This document shows positions 1 through 6,894 of a stretch of 17,746 bases of DNA, piece after piece. Location: NCBI GenBank assembly GCA_015488975.1, contig WFMT01000310.1, positions 1 to 17,746 of the forward strand, written 5' to 3'. A program made the position numbers and the translations under genes. The stretch is from Campylobacteraceae bacterium (GTDB lineage Bacteria > Campylobacterota > Campylobacteria > Campylobacterales > JALSKU01). Under the pieces are notes generated by a model. That model was not told the origin of the DNA. It saw only the letters and a program-made list of their open reading frames with translations, and searched no databases. How positions within the stretch are numbered: the first letter of the stretch is position 1; each line of letters opens with the position of its first letter.

Positions 1-434
1 AGTACTTCAAGACTTTTTGTATCATCTTTTTCTATTCCGCCAAATACAGTGTGGACTCCATCTAAATGTGGCTGAGCTTCAAAGCAGATAAAAAACTGAC
101 TTCCGCCTGTATCTTTTCCGGCATGTGCCATAGAAATAGAGCCTTTTTGGTGTTTGTGCGTATTTCTGTCACATTCACAAGCTATACTCCATCCCGGGCC
201 ACCTGTTCCTGTACCATTAGGACAACCGCCTTGTGCTACAAAACCCGGTATTACTCTGTGAAAGTTTAAATTATCATAAAAACCCTCATTTGCCAAAGTT
301 GCAAAGTTTGCAACGGTATTTGGCGTTTCTTCGGGATATAATTCTAACTTTATATCTCCTTTTTCTGTATGAATAACAGCATGTTTAAATTTTTCTAACT
401 CTTCTTTAGAGTAATCATAAGTTTTAAGTGACAT
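1..434 (-). CDS. cyclophilin-type peptidyl-prolyl cis-trans isomerase (C-terminus cut by window)
   Basis: Catalyses cis-trans isomerisation of X-Pro bonds during protein folding. The 144 visible residues run from an ATG at 434-432, preceded by a good ribosome binding site (AAAGGA), to the window edge without a stop. Cyclophilin motifs appear in order: FHRVIPGFVAQGG (residues 58-70, with the catalytic Arg60), the GxGxGGPGW loop (about 74-82), GSISMAHAG (98-106), SQFFI (112-116) and HLDGVHTVFG (123-132). The position occupied by Trp in human cyclophilin A is His here, as in many bacterial enzymes. No signal peptide is seen, so it is probably cytoplasmic. It lies 25 nt downstream of tRNA-Pro with no visible terminator between them, so it may be read as the last part of the truA/tRNA transcript. 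Family assignment is secure; the exact paralogue (ppiA or ppiB) is not. Confidence 0.95.
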   Translation of the reverse strand, partial: MSLKTYDYSKEELEKFKHAVIHTEKGDIKLELYPEETPNTVANFATLANEGFYDNLNFHRVIPGFVAQGGCPNGTGTGGPGWSIACECDRNTHKHQKGSISMAHAGKDTGGSQFFICFEAQPHLDGVHTVFGGIEKDDTKSLEV

Positions 435-459
435 ATTTTTCCTTTAATATTTTTTAAAC

Positions 460-536
460 TGGTCGGAACGACTGGATTTGAACCAGCGACCTCACCCACC
501 CCAAGGGTGTGCGCTACCAGGCTGCGCTACGCTCCG
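460..536 (-). tRNA. tRNA-Pro (anticodon GGG)
   Basis: A full cloverleaf can be drawn on the minus strand. The acceptor stem is CGGAGCG/CGTTCCG with one G-U pair. The anticodon stem is CACCC/GGGTG enclosing the loop TTGGGGT, which gives anticodon GGG. The T arm is GCTGG-TTCAAAT-CCAGT, the discriminator base is A, and CCA is encoded. Position 38 of the loop is U, a site that TruA modifies. The first 10 nt of the tRNA (527-536) overlap the end of truA on the same strand, including its stop codon. Confidence 0.97.
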
Positions 537-1258
537 TATTTTATTTTAGACAGATACAGTCCGTTTGGTGGTGCTAAAGAGCTTGAAAAGTTATCTTCTA
601 AATTCAGTTGTAATTTTAACTCATTTTTGCTTAACTTTCCATCTGAAATTTTAAGTAAAAAGCTTACCATCATTCTTATTTGAGATCGCAAGTATCCGTT
701 TGCCTCAAAGTAAAAAATATAAAAATCTTTGTATTTGTAAAAATTTGTTTTATAAATCGTTCTTGTAAAATTTTTTGTATCGCTTCCATTTTTTTTAAAA
801 TATTCAAAATTATGTACTCCCTCAAACTCACTTATCGCATCTTTTATCGATTTTTCATCTATTTTTTTTATATAAGTAACATAAGGAGTTAAAAAAACTG
901 ATGGTTTCTTAGTCGATACAATATATCTGTAAATTCTGCTTTTTGCACCATATCTTGCATGAAAATCTTTGTTAACATTATCTATCTTTTTTATAAAGAT
1001 ATGTGGCAAGAGTGAATTATTTAAATACTTTTTAAGTTTCGATAAATTACTCCAATATGGAGGTAAATCTAAATGTAAAACTTGATTTAGGGCATGTACA
1101 TTTTTATCTGTTCTTCCACTGGCTATAAAACAAGAGGTTATATTTAAAGATTTAAGAGCGGCAGTTATTTTATGCGATACTGTGTTTTTTGTGTGTTTTT
1201 GTACTTGAAAACCATCAAATCTGCTTCCATCATAACTTAATATTATTTTTATCCTCAT
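527..1258 (-). CDS. truA: tRNA pseudouridine(38-40) synthase TruA
   Basis: Converts uridines 38, 39 and 40 in the anticodon arm of many tRNAs to pseudouridine. The 243 aa are typical for the bacterial family. The catalytic motif is SGRTDKNVHA (residues 47-56), with nucleophile Asp51. The N-terminal KIILSYDG...FDGFQ and the C-terminal APPNGLYL are also family hallmarks. The ATG is 9 nt after the prepilin peptidase stop; the ribosome binding site is weak, so translational coupling is likely. The last codons (GGA GCG TAG) lie inside the 5' end of the downstream tRNA-Pro gene, so RNase P cutting of a shared transcript would remove the truA stop codon. Confidence 0.96.
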   Translation of the reverse strand: MRIKIILSYDGSRFDGFQVQKHTKNTVSHKITAALKSLNITSCFIASGRTDKNVHALNQVLHLDLPPYWSNLSKLKKYLNNSLLPHIFIKKIDNVNKDFHARYGAKSRIYRYIVSTKKPSVFLTPYVTYIKKIDEKSIKDAISEFEGVHNFEYFKKNGSDTKNFTRTIYKTNFYKYKDFYIFYFEANGYLRSQIRMMVSFLLKISDGKLSKNELKLQLNLEDNFSSSLAPPNGLYLSKIKYGA

Positions 1259-1267
1259 TATGAACTC

Positions 1268-2005
1268 TTATGTATATAGCCAATTTATCAACTTTATAAA
1301 ATAAGTATCAAAAAAATATGTTATCCATAAAGAGAGTGCTAAAAACGGGATAAAAGGAACTTGAATATCTTTTTTTCCAATTATCAAAAAAACAGGCAAT
1401 GCTATAATAGCTGATAAAAATATAGCGACAAATCCAAGCTTTATGCCAAGCATAGCACCCATGATAGCAGCTATCATGATATCAGCTTCGCCCAAAGCTT
1501 CTTTTTTAGCAAAAAAAGATACATAAAATCTAAGCAGAGTGAATCCTCCGGCAAAAAGCAATGCATCCATAAATGAGCTTAATATACTTCCGGTAAAAAC
1601 AGCTAAAGTCAAAGCCGATAGATTTAAACTATCAGGAACGGCTTTATACCTAAAATCAATGACAGACAGAGCAAGAAGTAAATCAAATATGAAAGATACG
1701 AGCAACGCCTGTGTAAAATTATCCAATTTCACATAAGATATGATAAATATAACCGTACTCGCAAGCTCAACGAGAGGGTATTGTAAAGAGATTTTTTCTT
1801 TACAGTAAGAGCATTTTCCTCCTAAAAAAATATATGAAAAAAGTGGGATATTGTGCCACCATTTAAGAGGTTTGTTGCAAGTTGTGCAGTGCGAAGCCGG
1901 AAAAGCAATATTTTCATTTTTTGGAATCCTATATATCAAAACATTTAAAAATGACCCAACTGCCAACCCAAGAATACCCATAAAAAATAAATTTATTTCA
2001 TACAT
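1268..2005 (-). CDS. type IV prepilin peptidase / N-methyltransferase (PilD/GspO family)
   Basis: An inner-membrane aspartic protease that cleaves prepilin-like leader peptides and usually methylates the new N-terminus. The 245-aa protein is strongly hydrophobic, with about seven or eight membrane segments. An N-terminal cytoplasmic domain carries two zinc-type CxxC pairs (Cys40/Cys43 and Cys65/Cys68), typical of the bifunctional enzymes. The first catalytic aspartate is Asp117 in IDFRYKAVPD. The second is Asp175 in GEADIM, where the usual motif is GxGD, so Gly is replaced by Ala. VPFIPFLAL near the C-terminus replaces the usual PFGPFL. The ATG overlaps the uppS stop by one base (TAATG), so the two are translationally coupled. 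No pilin or secretin gene is present in the window, so its substrates are unknown. Confidence 0.93.
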   Translation of the reverse strand: MYEINLFFMGILGLAVGSFLNVLIYRIPKNENIAFPASHCTTCNKPLKWWHNIPLFSYIFLGGKCSYCKEKISLQYPLVELASTVIFIISYVKLDNFTQALLVSFIFDLLLALSVIDFRYKAVPDSLNLSALTLAVFTGSILSSFMDALLFAGGFTLLRFYVSFFAKKEALGEADIMIAAIMGAMLGIKLGFVAIFLSAIIALPVFLIIGKKDIQVPFIPFLALSLWITYFFDTYFIKLINWLYT

Positions 2006-2688
2006 TATATTGCTCCAAAATTTCTTTTGATATTTTTAAATTTTTCAATAAAGCCATCAAATTCCAAGCTATTAAAATCAGGCCATAGTGTTGTTGTGAA
2101 AAAAAGTTCCGCATAAGCAATTTGCCATAATAAAAAATTAGACAACCTTTTAGTCCCTCCTGTTCTTATAAGCATATCAACATCTGGCAAGTTGTGAGTA
2201 TCTAAAAAATTATTAAAACTATTTTCATTTATCTCTTCATTATTTTTAGTTTTAATAATTTTTTTGACTGCTCTTACGATCTCATCTCTTGAGCCGTAGT
2301 TGATCGCTAAAGTTTGAATTAAGCCAGTACACGATTTTGTTAACTCTTTTGTTTTTTCTATCCTGTTTTGTAGTTTTTTACTAAATTTGCTGATATCTCC
2401 TATAATGTTGAATTTTACATTATAATCAAGATAAGTTTTGACTTCATCTTTAAGATATGAATCAAGTAATTTCATAAGAAACTCTATCTCATGTTTTGGC
2501 CTTTTCCAATTTTCCGTACTAAAAGCATACAAAGTAAGATATTTTAATTTTATATTAGATGCGTGTATAGTGATATTTTGTACTGTTTGTGCACCCTTTT
2601 TATGTCCGAATGATCTTTTTTGATTTTGTTGTTTAGCCCATCTTCCATTGCCGTCCATTATGATAGCAATATGTTTTAATGTATTCAA
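2005..2688 (-). CDS. uppS: undecaprenyl diphosphate synthase (isoprenyl transferase)
   Basis: Elongates farnesyl diphosphate with isopentenyl diphosphate in cis to make the C55 lipid carrier for peptidoglycan and surface glycans. The 227 aa are the normal length. Signature motifs are HIAIIMDGNGRWAK (residues 6-19, catalytic Asp12), FSTENWKRP (56-64), and IRTGG...RLSNFLLWQIAYAEL (174-195, with the Mg-binding Glu194). The usual Glu of TGGE is Thr179; a similar change occurs in other Campylobacterota homologues as I recall them, so it is probably lineage-specific. The start is a TTG with AAAGG about 6 nt upstream. It begins 3 nt after the stop of the upstream unknown gene. Confidence 0.96.
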   Translation of the reverse strand: MNTLKHIAIIMDGNGRWAKQQNQKRSFGHKKGAQTVQNITIHASNIKLKYLTLYAFSTENWKRPKHEIEFLMKLLDSYLKDEVKTYLDYNVKFNIIGDISKFSKKLQNRIEKTKELTKSCTGLIQTLAINYGSRDEIVRAVKKIIKTKNNEEINENSFNNFLDTHNLPDVDMLIRTGGTKRLSNFLLWQIAYAELFFTTTLWPDFNSLEFDGFIEKFKNIKRNFGAI

Positions 2689-2691
2689 TAT

Positions 2692-3402
2692 TTAGCCTTT
2701 TATGTCTAAAACAAAATTTCCAATTTCTTCCATTGGTTTGATTTGACTTTTTATACTAAAGTCAAAATCATCAAATTGTGTATCAATTTTCTTTAAATTA
2801 TTTTCATATCCTGTAAATATTTTTATTTTGCCATTTTTTTCTTCAAAACTACCTTCAAAAGGTCCAAAATTTTTAAATGCAAAATAATATATTACTGTTT
2901 TTTTATTTAAATGCTTATTTTGCATGATTTTAAATTGTGAAAAAATTTTTTCATTATCGATAATAAATGGAATTGTTATGATATTTTTATTTAATAAATA
3001 AATAAAATTGTTATAAAGGAAAGGATTTTTTTTGGTATTTAAAAATTTTAAAAATTTCTGTTTATAGTCATCCTCATCAATAATATCAGCTATTGTGTCA
3101 ATTTTTATATCAAAAAAAGTAAAATTATCATTTTGTAATATTTCAGGTAGTTTTTGAAGGTTGGAAAGAGTTGTGAATTTATTATTATCTTGTGAGATAT
3201 TGCCCCAATAATATTTTAGAGTTTCCAAATTTTTATGACTTATGCAGGTTAATTTTTTTTTGTTTATCATAAGTTCATATCTTTTATAGTCAATTTTTTT
3301 AATGACCAAGATATTTACCAACGGAGCATCTTTTAGAGTGATGCCGTCAGTAAAATCATTTTTTAAAATATTTTTGATAAAAAGTTTTAAAAACTCTCTC
3401 AT
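2692..3402 (-). CDS. conserved-position protein of unknown function (between coaBC and uppS)
   Basis: I do not recognise a domain in this 236-aa protein. It is rich in Lys, Asn, Phe and Ile, has no signal peptide or clear membrane span, and contains no obvious catalytic motif. The C-terminal half (about residues 150-236) looks like alternating beta strands with short polar turns (YYFAFKNFGPFEGSF, KIKIFTGYEN). That vaguely resembles the small beta domain of flagellar hook-length proteins, but I would not name it on this basis. Its ATG overlaps the coaBC stop (ATGA) and it ends 3 nt before uppS, so it is translated as part of the operon. As I recall, C. jejuni has an uncharacterised gene at the same place between dfp and uppS. 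Its job may therefore relate to the envelope or CoA genes around it. Confidence 0.85.
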   Translation of the reverse strand: MREFLKLFIKNILKNDFTDGITLKDAPLVNILVIKKIDYKRYELMINKKKLTCISHKNLETLKYYWGNISQDNNKFTTLSNLQKLPEILQNDNFTFFDIKIDTIADIIDEDDYKQKFLKFLNTKKNPFLYNNFIYLLNKNIITIPFIIDNEKIFSQFKIMQNKHLNKKTVIYYFAFKNFGPFEGSFEEKNGKIKIFTGYENNLKKIDTQFDDFDFSIKSQIKPMEEIGNFVLDIKG

Positions 3403-4658
3403 AACTCTTTTGCTAAATCCAAGATTTTTAAAGATATATTGAGTTTTGAATCTTTTGATAAAGTTGTAACTCTTTTTTTATCTATAAATTCTATCTCATT
3501 AGAGTCAGAGCCAAAACTATTATCTTCATCTATAACATTTAAACATACTGCATCTAAATTTTTAAAATTTAACATTTTTTTAGCATTTTCTATCGCTTTT
3601 TGTTTATCGGTTTCTACTTTAAAGCCTATTTTTTTGATACCTTCTTCTTTTATATTTGAGAGGATATCAATATTTTTGGCAAGTTCAAGTTCAAATGTTT
3701 CACCCATATCCTCTTTTTTCATCTTCCCTTTTTGTATCTTAGCAGGCACAAAGTCACTTACAGCAGCAACCATAAAAAGATAAGGTTTTTTTTGTATAAG
3801 TCTGGGTGCTTGTGTGCTTGTGATATTTGGCTGGCTCATTACACCTTTTTTTGCAACTTCAAGAGAACTTTTAGTGAGTCTTAACATCTCTTTAGAGTTT
3901 TGAGCTGTGATTTGATAGATGCTGCTTGGTAAATTTGTCATATCTTTAGTAGTGATTAAACACACATCACAACCTTTTAAATACAAAGCCTTAGAAATAC
4001 TCTCAGCCATCTTCCCGCTTGAAAAATTTGATATATATCTTACATCATCTATCTTTTCAACAGTACCTCCTCCAGTAACCACCACCCTTGTGTTTTCCCA
4101 AAAATCATCTTTTAAAAGCTCTCTTGCAGTTCTCCAAAATATCTCCAAAGGCTCAGCCATAGCTCCCAATCCCTCATCGTTGCAGGCTAAGAGTTTGCTT
4201 TGAGGATCTATTATCTCATGCCCAAATACTTTTAATTTTTTTATATTTCCTGTCGTATTTGGATTGAGATACATTTTTGTATTGGCCGATGGAGCAATAA
4301 GAAGTTTTTTATCAAAAGCTAAAATACTCTCAAGCAAGAGGTTATCCGCTATTCCAGCTCCTATTTTGTTGATAGTATTTGCAGTTGCCGGAGCTACTAT
4401 AAAAATATCAGCCCATTTTGATAAACCTATATGGTTATTGTCATTTGCCCAACTCTCACTTTCTTTATGCAAAACAATATTTTGACTGATTGCCTCAAAT
4501 GTAAGAGGAGTTATAAACTCTTTTGCGCTTTCGCTCATAACAACTTTCACTTTAGCACCCGATTTGATAAAAAGTCTTATAAGCTCAAGCGATTTGTATA
4601 TGGCGATGCTTCCTGTTACTCCAATGACAATTTTTTTATCTTTTAACAAATCAGTCAT
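3399..4658 (-). CDS. coaBC: bifunctional phosphopantothenoylcysteine decarboxylase / phosphopantothenate-cysteine ligase
   Basis: Makes 4'-phosphopantetheine from phosphopantothenate and cysteine in CoA synthesis. The 419-aa protein has the FMN decarboxylase domain first (about 1-185): VTGSIAIYKSLE (14-25), the active-site His in NNHIGLSKWAD (74-84), and APATANT (89-95). It continues with PSANTKMY (123-130), where the family has PxMNxxMW, and LLACNDEGLGAMAEP (156-170), where GxGRMAEP is usual; the active Cys159 is kept. The ligase domain follows (about 190-419): VTGGGTVEKIDDVRYISNFSSGKM (194-217) and AAVSDFVPAKIQKGKMKK (298-315). Residues about 272-292 look like an extra segment before the AAVSDF strand. 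It begins directly after the glmU stop (TAAATG) and overlaps the next gene by 4 nt. Confidence 0.96.
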   Translation of the reverse strand: MTDLLKDKKIVIGVTGSIAIYKSLELIRLFIKSGAKVKVVMSESAKEFITPLTFEAISQNIVLHKESESWANDNNHIGLSKWADIFIVAPATANTINKIGAGIADNLLLESILAFDKKLLIAPSANTKMYLNPNTTGNIKKLKVFGHEIIDPQSKLLACNDEGLGAMAEPLEIFWRTARELLKDDFWENTRVVVTGGGTVEKIDDVRYISNFSSGKMAESISKALYLKGCDVCLITTKDMTNLPSSIYQITAQNSKEMLRLTKSSLEVAKKGVMSQPNITSTQAPRLIQKKPYLFMVAAVSDFVPAKIQKGKMKKEDMGETFELELAKNIDILSNIKEEGIKKIGFKVETDKQKAIENAKKMLNFKNLDAVCLNVIDEDNSFGSDSNEIEFIDKKRVTTLSKDSKLNISLKILDLAKEL

Positions 4659-5957
4659 TTATTTTTCCTTTTCAAAAAATTTATAGAAAAAATTCTTTAT
4701 GATTCTCAGAGGTGCTCTGTTTATAGCTAAAGAGCCTTTTTTTATATCTTTTGTTACAGTGGTTCCTGCAGCAATGACAACATCATCTTCTATGGTAACT
4801 GGTGCTATTATCTGAGTATCGCTTCCTATAAAAACATTTTTACCTATTTTTGTTTTATATTTATTTTTTCCGTCATAATTGCAAGTTATAGTCCCAGCTC
4901 CTATGTTTGTACCTTTGTCTATAAAACTATCTCCAAGGTAGCTAAGGTGTCCAGCTTTTACTCCTATTAGAGTTGACTTTTTAACTTCTGTAAAGTTGCC
5001 TATATGGGTATTTTTTAAGTGCGAACCCGGTCTTATTCTTGCCATTGGTCCTACTGATGAGTTTTCAATCACACTATCTTCAATCACACTGTTTGTTTTT
5101 ATATGTGAATTTATAATTTTAGAGTTTTTGTAGATACTAACTCCATTTTCTACTGTACATTCACCTGTAAATTCAACTTCATTCTCTATATATATGGTTT
5201 CAGGGAGTCTAAGAGTGATACCGTCTTTCATAAGGTTGTCTTTTATCTTTTTTTGCATAATTTTCTCAGCACCACTTAAATCAAGTCTTGAATTAACGCC
5301 TTTAAAGTTTTTTTCATTTACATATATCGGTTTTACTGTTTTTTTATCATTTTGAGCAAATTCTATAATATCAGTAAGATAAAACTCTTTTGAGAGATTT
5401 TCATTTTTAAGTTTTGGGATATATTTTTCTAATAACTCTTTTTTGACAAGATAAACTCCGGCATTTACATTCTTTATATCTTTTTCATCTTCATTTGCAT
5501 CTTTTTCTTCAATTATCTTTATAACTTTATCATTTTGTATAAAAACTCGTCCGTATCCGTTTGGATCTTTTAAAGATATAATACTCATAACGATATCTGC
5601 ATTTATTTGCATAAACTTTTCAAGTTCAGTCGATTCAACAAGAGGCATATCTGCATTTAATATAAGGATTTTATCTCTTTTAAAATTGATATTTTTCAGT
5701 GCTCCGCCGGTTCCTGGAAAATTCTTGACATCTTGTATGATAAATTCTATATTATCAAAATATTTTTTGATTTCATTTATTATAAGTTCTGATTTATGAT
5801 ATAAAACAACTTTTATATCATCACTTAATTTTTTTGCTTCTTTTATAGAGTAGTAAATCATAGGAAAACCGCTAATTTTATGTAAAATTTTTGGTTTAAC
5901 TGATTTCATTCTTGTGCCAAAACCAGCAGCTAAAATAATTATTGAGATATTTTTCAT
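4659..5957 (-). CDS. glmU: bifunctional UDP-GlcNAc pyrophosphorylase / GlcN-1-P acetyltransferase
   Basis: Acetylates glucosamine-1-phosphate and then couples it to UTP to give UDP-GlcNAc, the precursor of peptidoglycan and lipid A. The 432 aa are close to the Campylobacter form. The N-terminal nucleotidyltransferase domain (about 1-225) has LAAGFGTRMKS...KPKILHKISG (9-30), PGTGGAL (81-87) and NADMPL (101-106). The C-terminal left-handed beta-helix (about 250-415) has RPGSHL (309-314), KAGHLSYLGD (334-343, catalytic His337) and GAGTITCNYDG (353-363). The start is an ATG with AGGTG 7 nt upstream. It is the first gene of the minus-strand run and sets the promoter-proximal end of the operon. Confidence 0.97.
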   Translation of the reverse strand: MKNISIIILAAGFGTRMKSVKPKILHKISGFPMIYYSIKEAKKLSDDIKVVLYHKSELIINEIKKYFDNIEFIIQDVKNFPGTGGALKNINFKRDKILILNADMPLVESTELEKFMQINADIVMSIISLKDPNGYGRVFIQNDKVIKIIEEKDANEDEKDIKNVNAGVYLVKKELLEKYIPKLKNENLSKEFYLTDIIEFAQNDKKTVKPIYVNEKNFKGVNSRLDLSGAEKIMQKKIKDNLMKDGITLRLPETIYIENEVEFTGECTVENGVSIYKNSKIINSHIKTNSVIEDSVIENSSVGPMARIRPGSHLKNTHIGNFTEVKKSTLIGVKAGHLSYLGDSFIDKGTNIGAGTITCNYDGKNKYKTKIGKNVFIGSDTQIIAPVTIEDDVVIAAGTTVTKDIKKGSLAINRAPLRIIKNFFYKFFEKEK

Positions 5958-5982
5958 TCTAATACACCTAATTTTTATTTGA

Positions 5983-5988
5983 ATTTTA
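5983..5988 (-). promoter_or_regulatory. candidate sigma70 -10 box for glmU operon
   Basis: On the minus strand TAAAAT sits 25 nt before the glmU ATG, in a very AT-rich stretch. That would give a leader of about 20 nt holding the AGGTG ribosome binding site at 5965-5969. No clear -35 is seen, as is usual in this phylum. It is a sequence guess only. Confidence 0.35.
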
Positions 5989-6027
5989 TCAAAATTTTCA
6001 TTAAAACATCATCTAAATTGATAAAAT

Positions 6028-6035
6028 GCCGATAT
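6028..6035 (+). promoter_or_regulatory. candidate sigma28 (FliA) -10 element upstream of motA
   Basis: GCCGATAT lies 76 nt before the motA ATG and matches the flagellar sigma28 -10 consensus GCCGATAW. The expected -35 (TAAA about 15 nt upstream) is not at the right spacing: a TAAA occurs only 10 nt upstream. An alternative sigma70-like box, TATAGT, is at 6040-6045. The match in front of flagellar stator genes is suggestive, not proof. Confidence 0.4.
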
Positions 6036-6111
6036 GTTGTATAGTTTAATCAAGTTTTAACTCAAATATTATTAAAATAAATGAATTATTCCATAACAAA
6101 GGTGGGCTTAT

Positions 6112-6879
6112 ATGGATTTAGGAACCGTTATTGGTTTGGTATTAACTTTAGCACTTCTTTTTGGTGCAATGGCGATGGGTGTCGGACTGGGACCGTATAT
6201 TGATATTCCGTCAATTCTTATAGTTTTTGGTGGTACAACCGGTGTTTTAATGGTCGGATTTAAAATGGAGCAGATTAAAGCTGCTGCCAAAGTCTTTAAA
6301 ATAGCCATCAAGCCTCCCCAAATTGACTTACAAGAACTCATTAAAAAGATGGTTGATTACTCTACTAAAGCTAGAAAAGATGGTATTTTGGCTCTTGAGG
6401 AATCTGCCAATAAAGAAGAAAATGAATTTTTGAAAAAAGGACTTTCTATGGCAGTTGACGGCAGTGAGCCAGATACTATCAGAGATTTGTTGGAAATAGA
6501 TATGGAACAAGCCAGTAAAAGACACAAGTCAAATGCTTCATTATTTGATCAAATAGCAGGTTTTGCAGGTGCTATGGGAATGATAGGTACTCTTATAGGT
6601 CTTGTTGCCATGCTTTTAAACATGAGTGACCCATCAGCCATCGGACCAGCTATGGCTGTTGCTTTGCTTACTACCATGTATGGAGCAATGCTTGGCAATA
6701 TTGTTGGCGCACCAGTGGCAAATATATTAATGATAAGAGATAGTGATGAATCGCTGGTTAAAACATTGATAATTGAGGGCATTATGTCCATACAAGCAGG
6801 CGATAATCCTAGAAATTTAGAATCAAAATTATTAGCCTTTTTGCCTCCAAAAGACAGAGTTAGTCAATTTGATTCATAA
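6112..6879 (+). CDS. motA: flagellar stator subunit MotA, sodium-type PomA-like
   Basis: The inner-membrane subunit of the ion-driven flagellar stator; with MotB it couples ion flow to torque on FliG. The 255 aa almost equal Vibrio PomA (253) and are shorter than E. coli MotA. Segments run in order: MDLGTVIGLVL (membrane span 1), DIPSILIVFGG (span 2, about 31-50), and a cytoplasmic loop with the rotor-contact charges Arg88, Lys89, Glu96 and Glu97 in KARKDGILALEE, at the same numbers as PomA. They are followed by AMGMIGTLIGLVAMLLNM (span 3, about 154-171) and IGPAMAVALLTTMYGAMLGN (span 4, about 177-196). The ATG follows the ribosome binding site AAAGGTGG. It is the first gene of the plus-strand operon. 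The overall pattern matches PomA more than proton-type MotA, so sodium drive is likely but inferred. Confidence 0.95.
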   Translation: MDLGTVIGLVLTLALLFGAMAMGVGLGPYIDIPSILIVFGGTTGVLMVGFKMEQIKAAAKVFKIAIKPPQIDLQELIKKMVDYSTKARKDGILALEESANKEENEFLKKGLSMAVDGSEPDTIRDLLEIDMEQASKRHKSNASLFDQIAGFAGAMGMIGTLIGLVAMLLNMSDPSAIGPAMAVALLTTMYGAMLGNIVGAPVANILMIRDSDESLVKTLIIEGIMSIQAGDNPRNLESKLLAFLPPKDRVSQFDS

Positions 6880-6894
6880 TACAAAGGTGATATA

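Noticed and set aside
2005..2688. Possible loss of the Mg-binding Glu in UppS (TGGE to TGGT)
   Set aside because: The essential Glu corresponding to E. coli Glu213 is in AYAEL and is present (Glu194); the changed position appears variable in the phylum.
3439..3783. Antisense 114-aa open frame inside coaBC
   Set aside because: It is opposite to a clearly conserved gene, has low-complexity Ser/Phe-rich content, and shows no recognisable motif; it reflects the codon use of coaBC.
3801..3840. Short tandem GTGCTTGT repeats as a CRISPR remnant
   Set aside because: Only two adjacent 8-bp units with no spacers, within a conserved gene.
5958..6111. Sigma54 promoter (GG-N10-GC) upstream of motA
   Set aside because: No GG/GC pair with the right spacing and flanking TGGCAC/TTGC was found.
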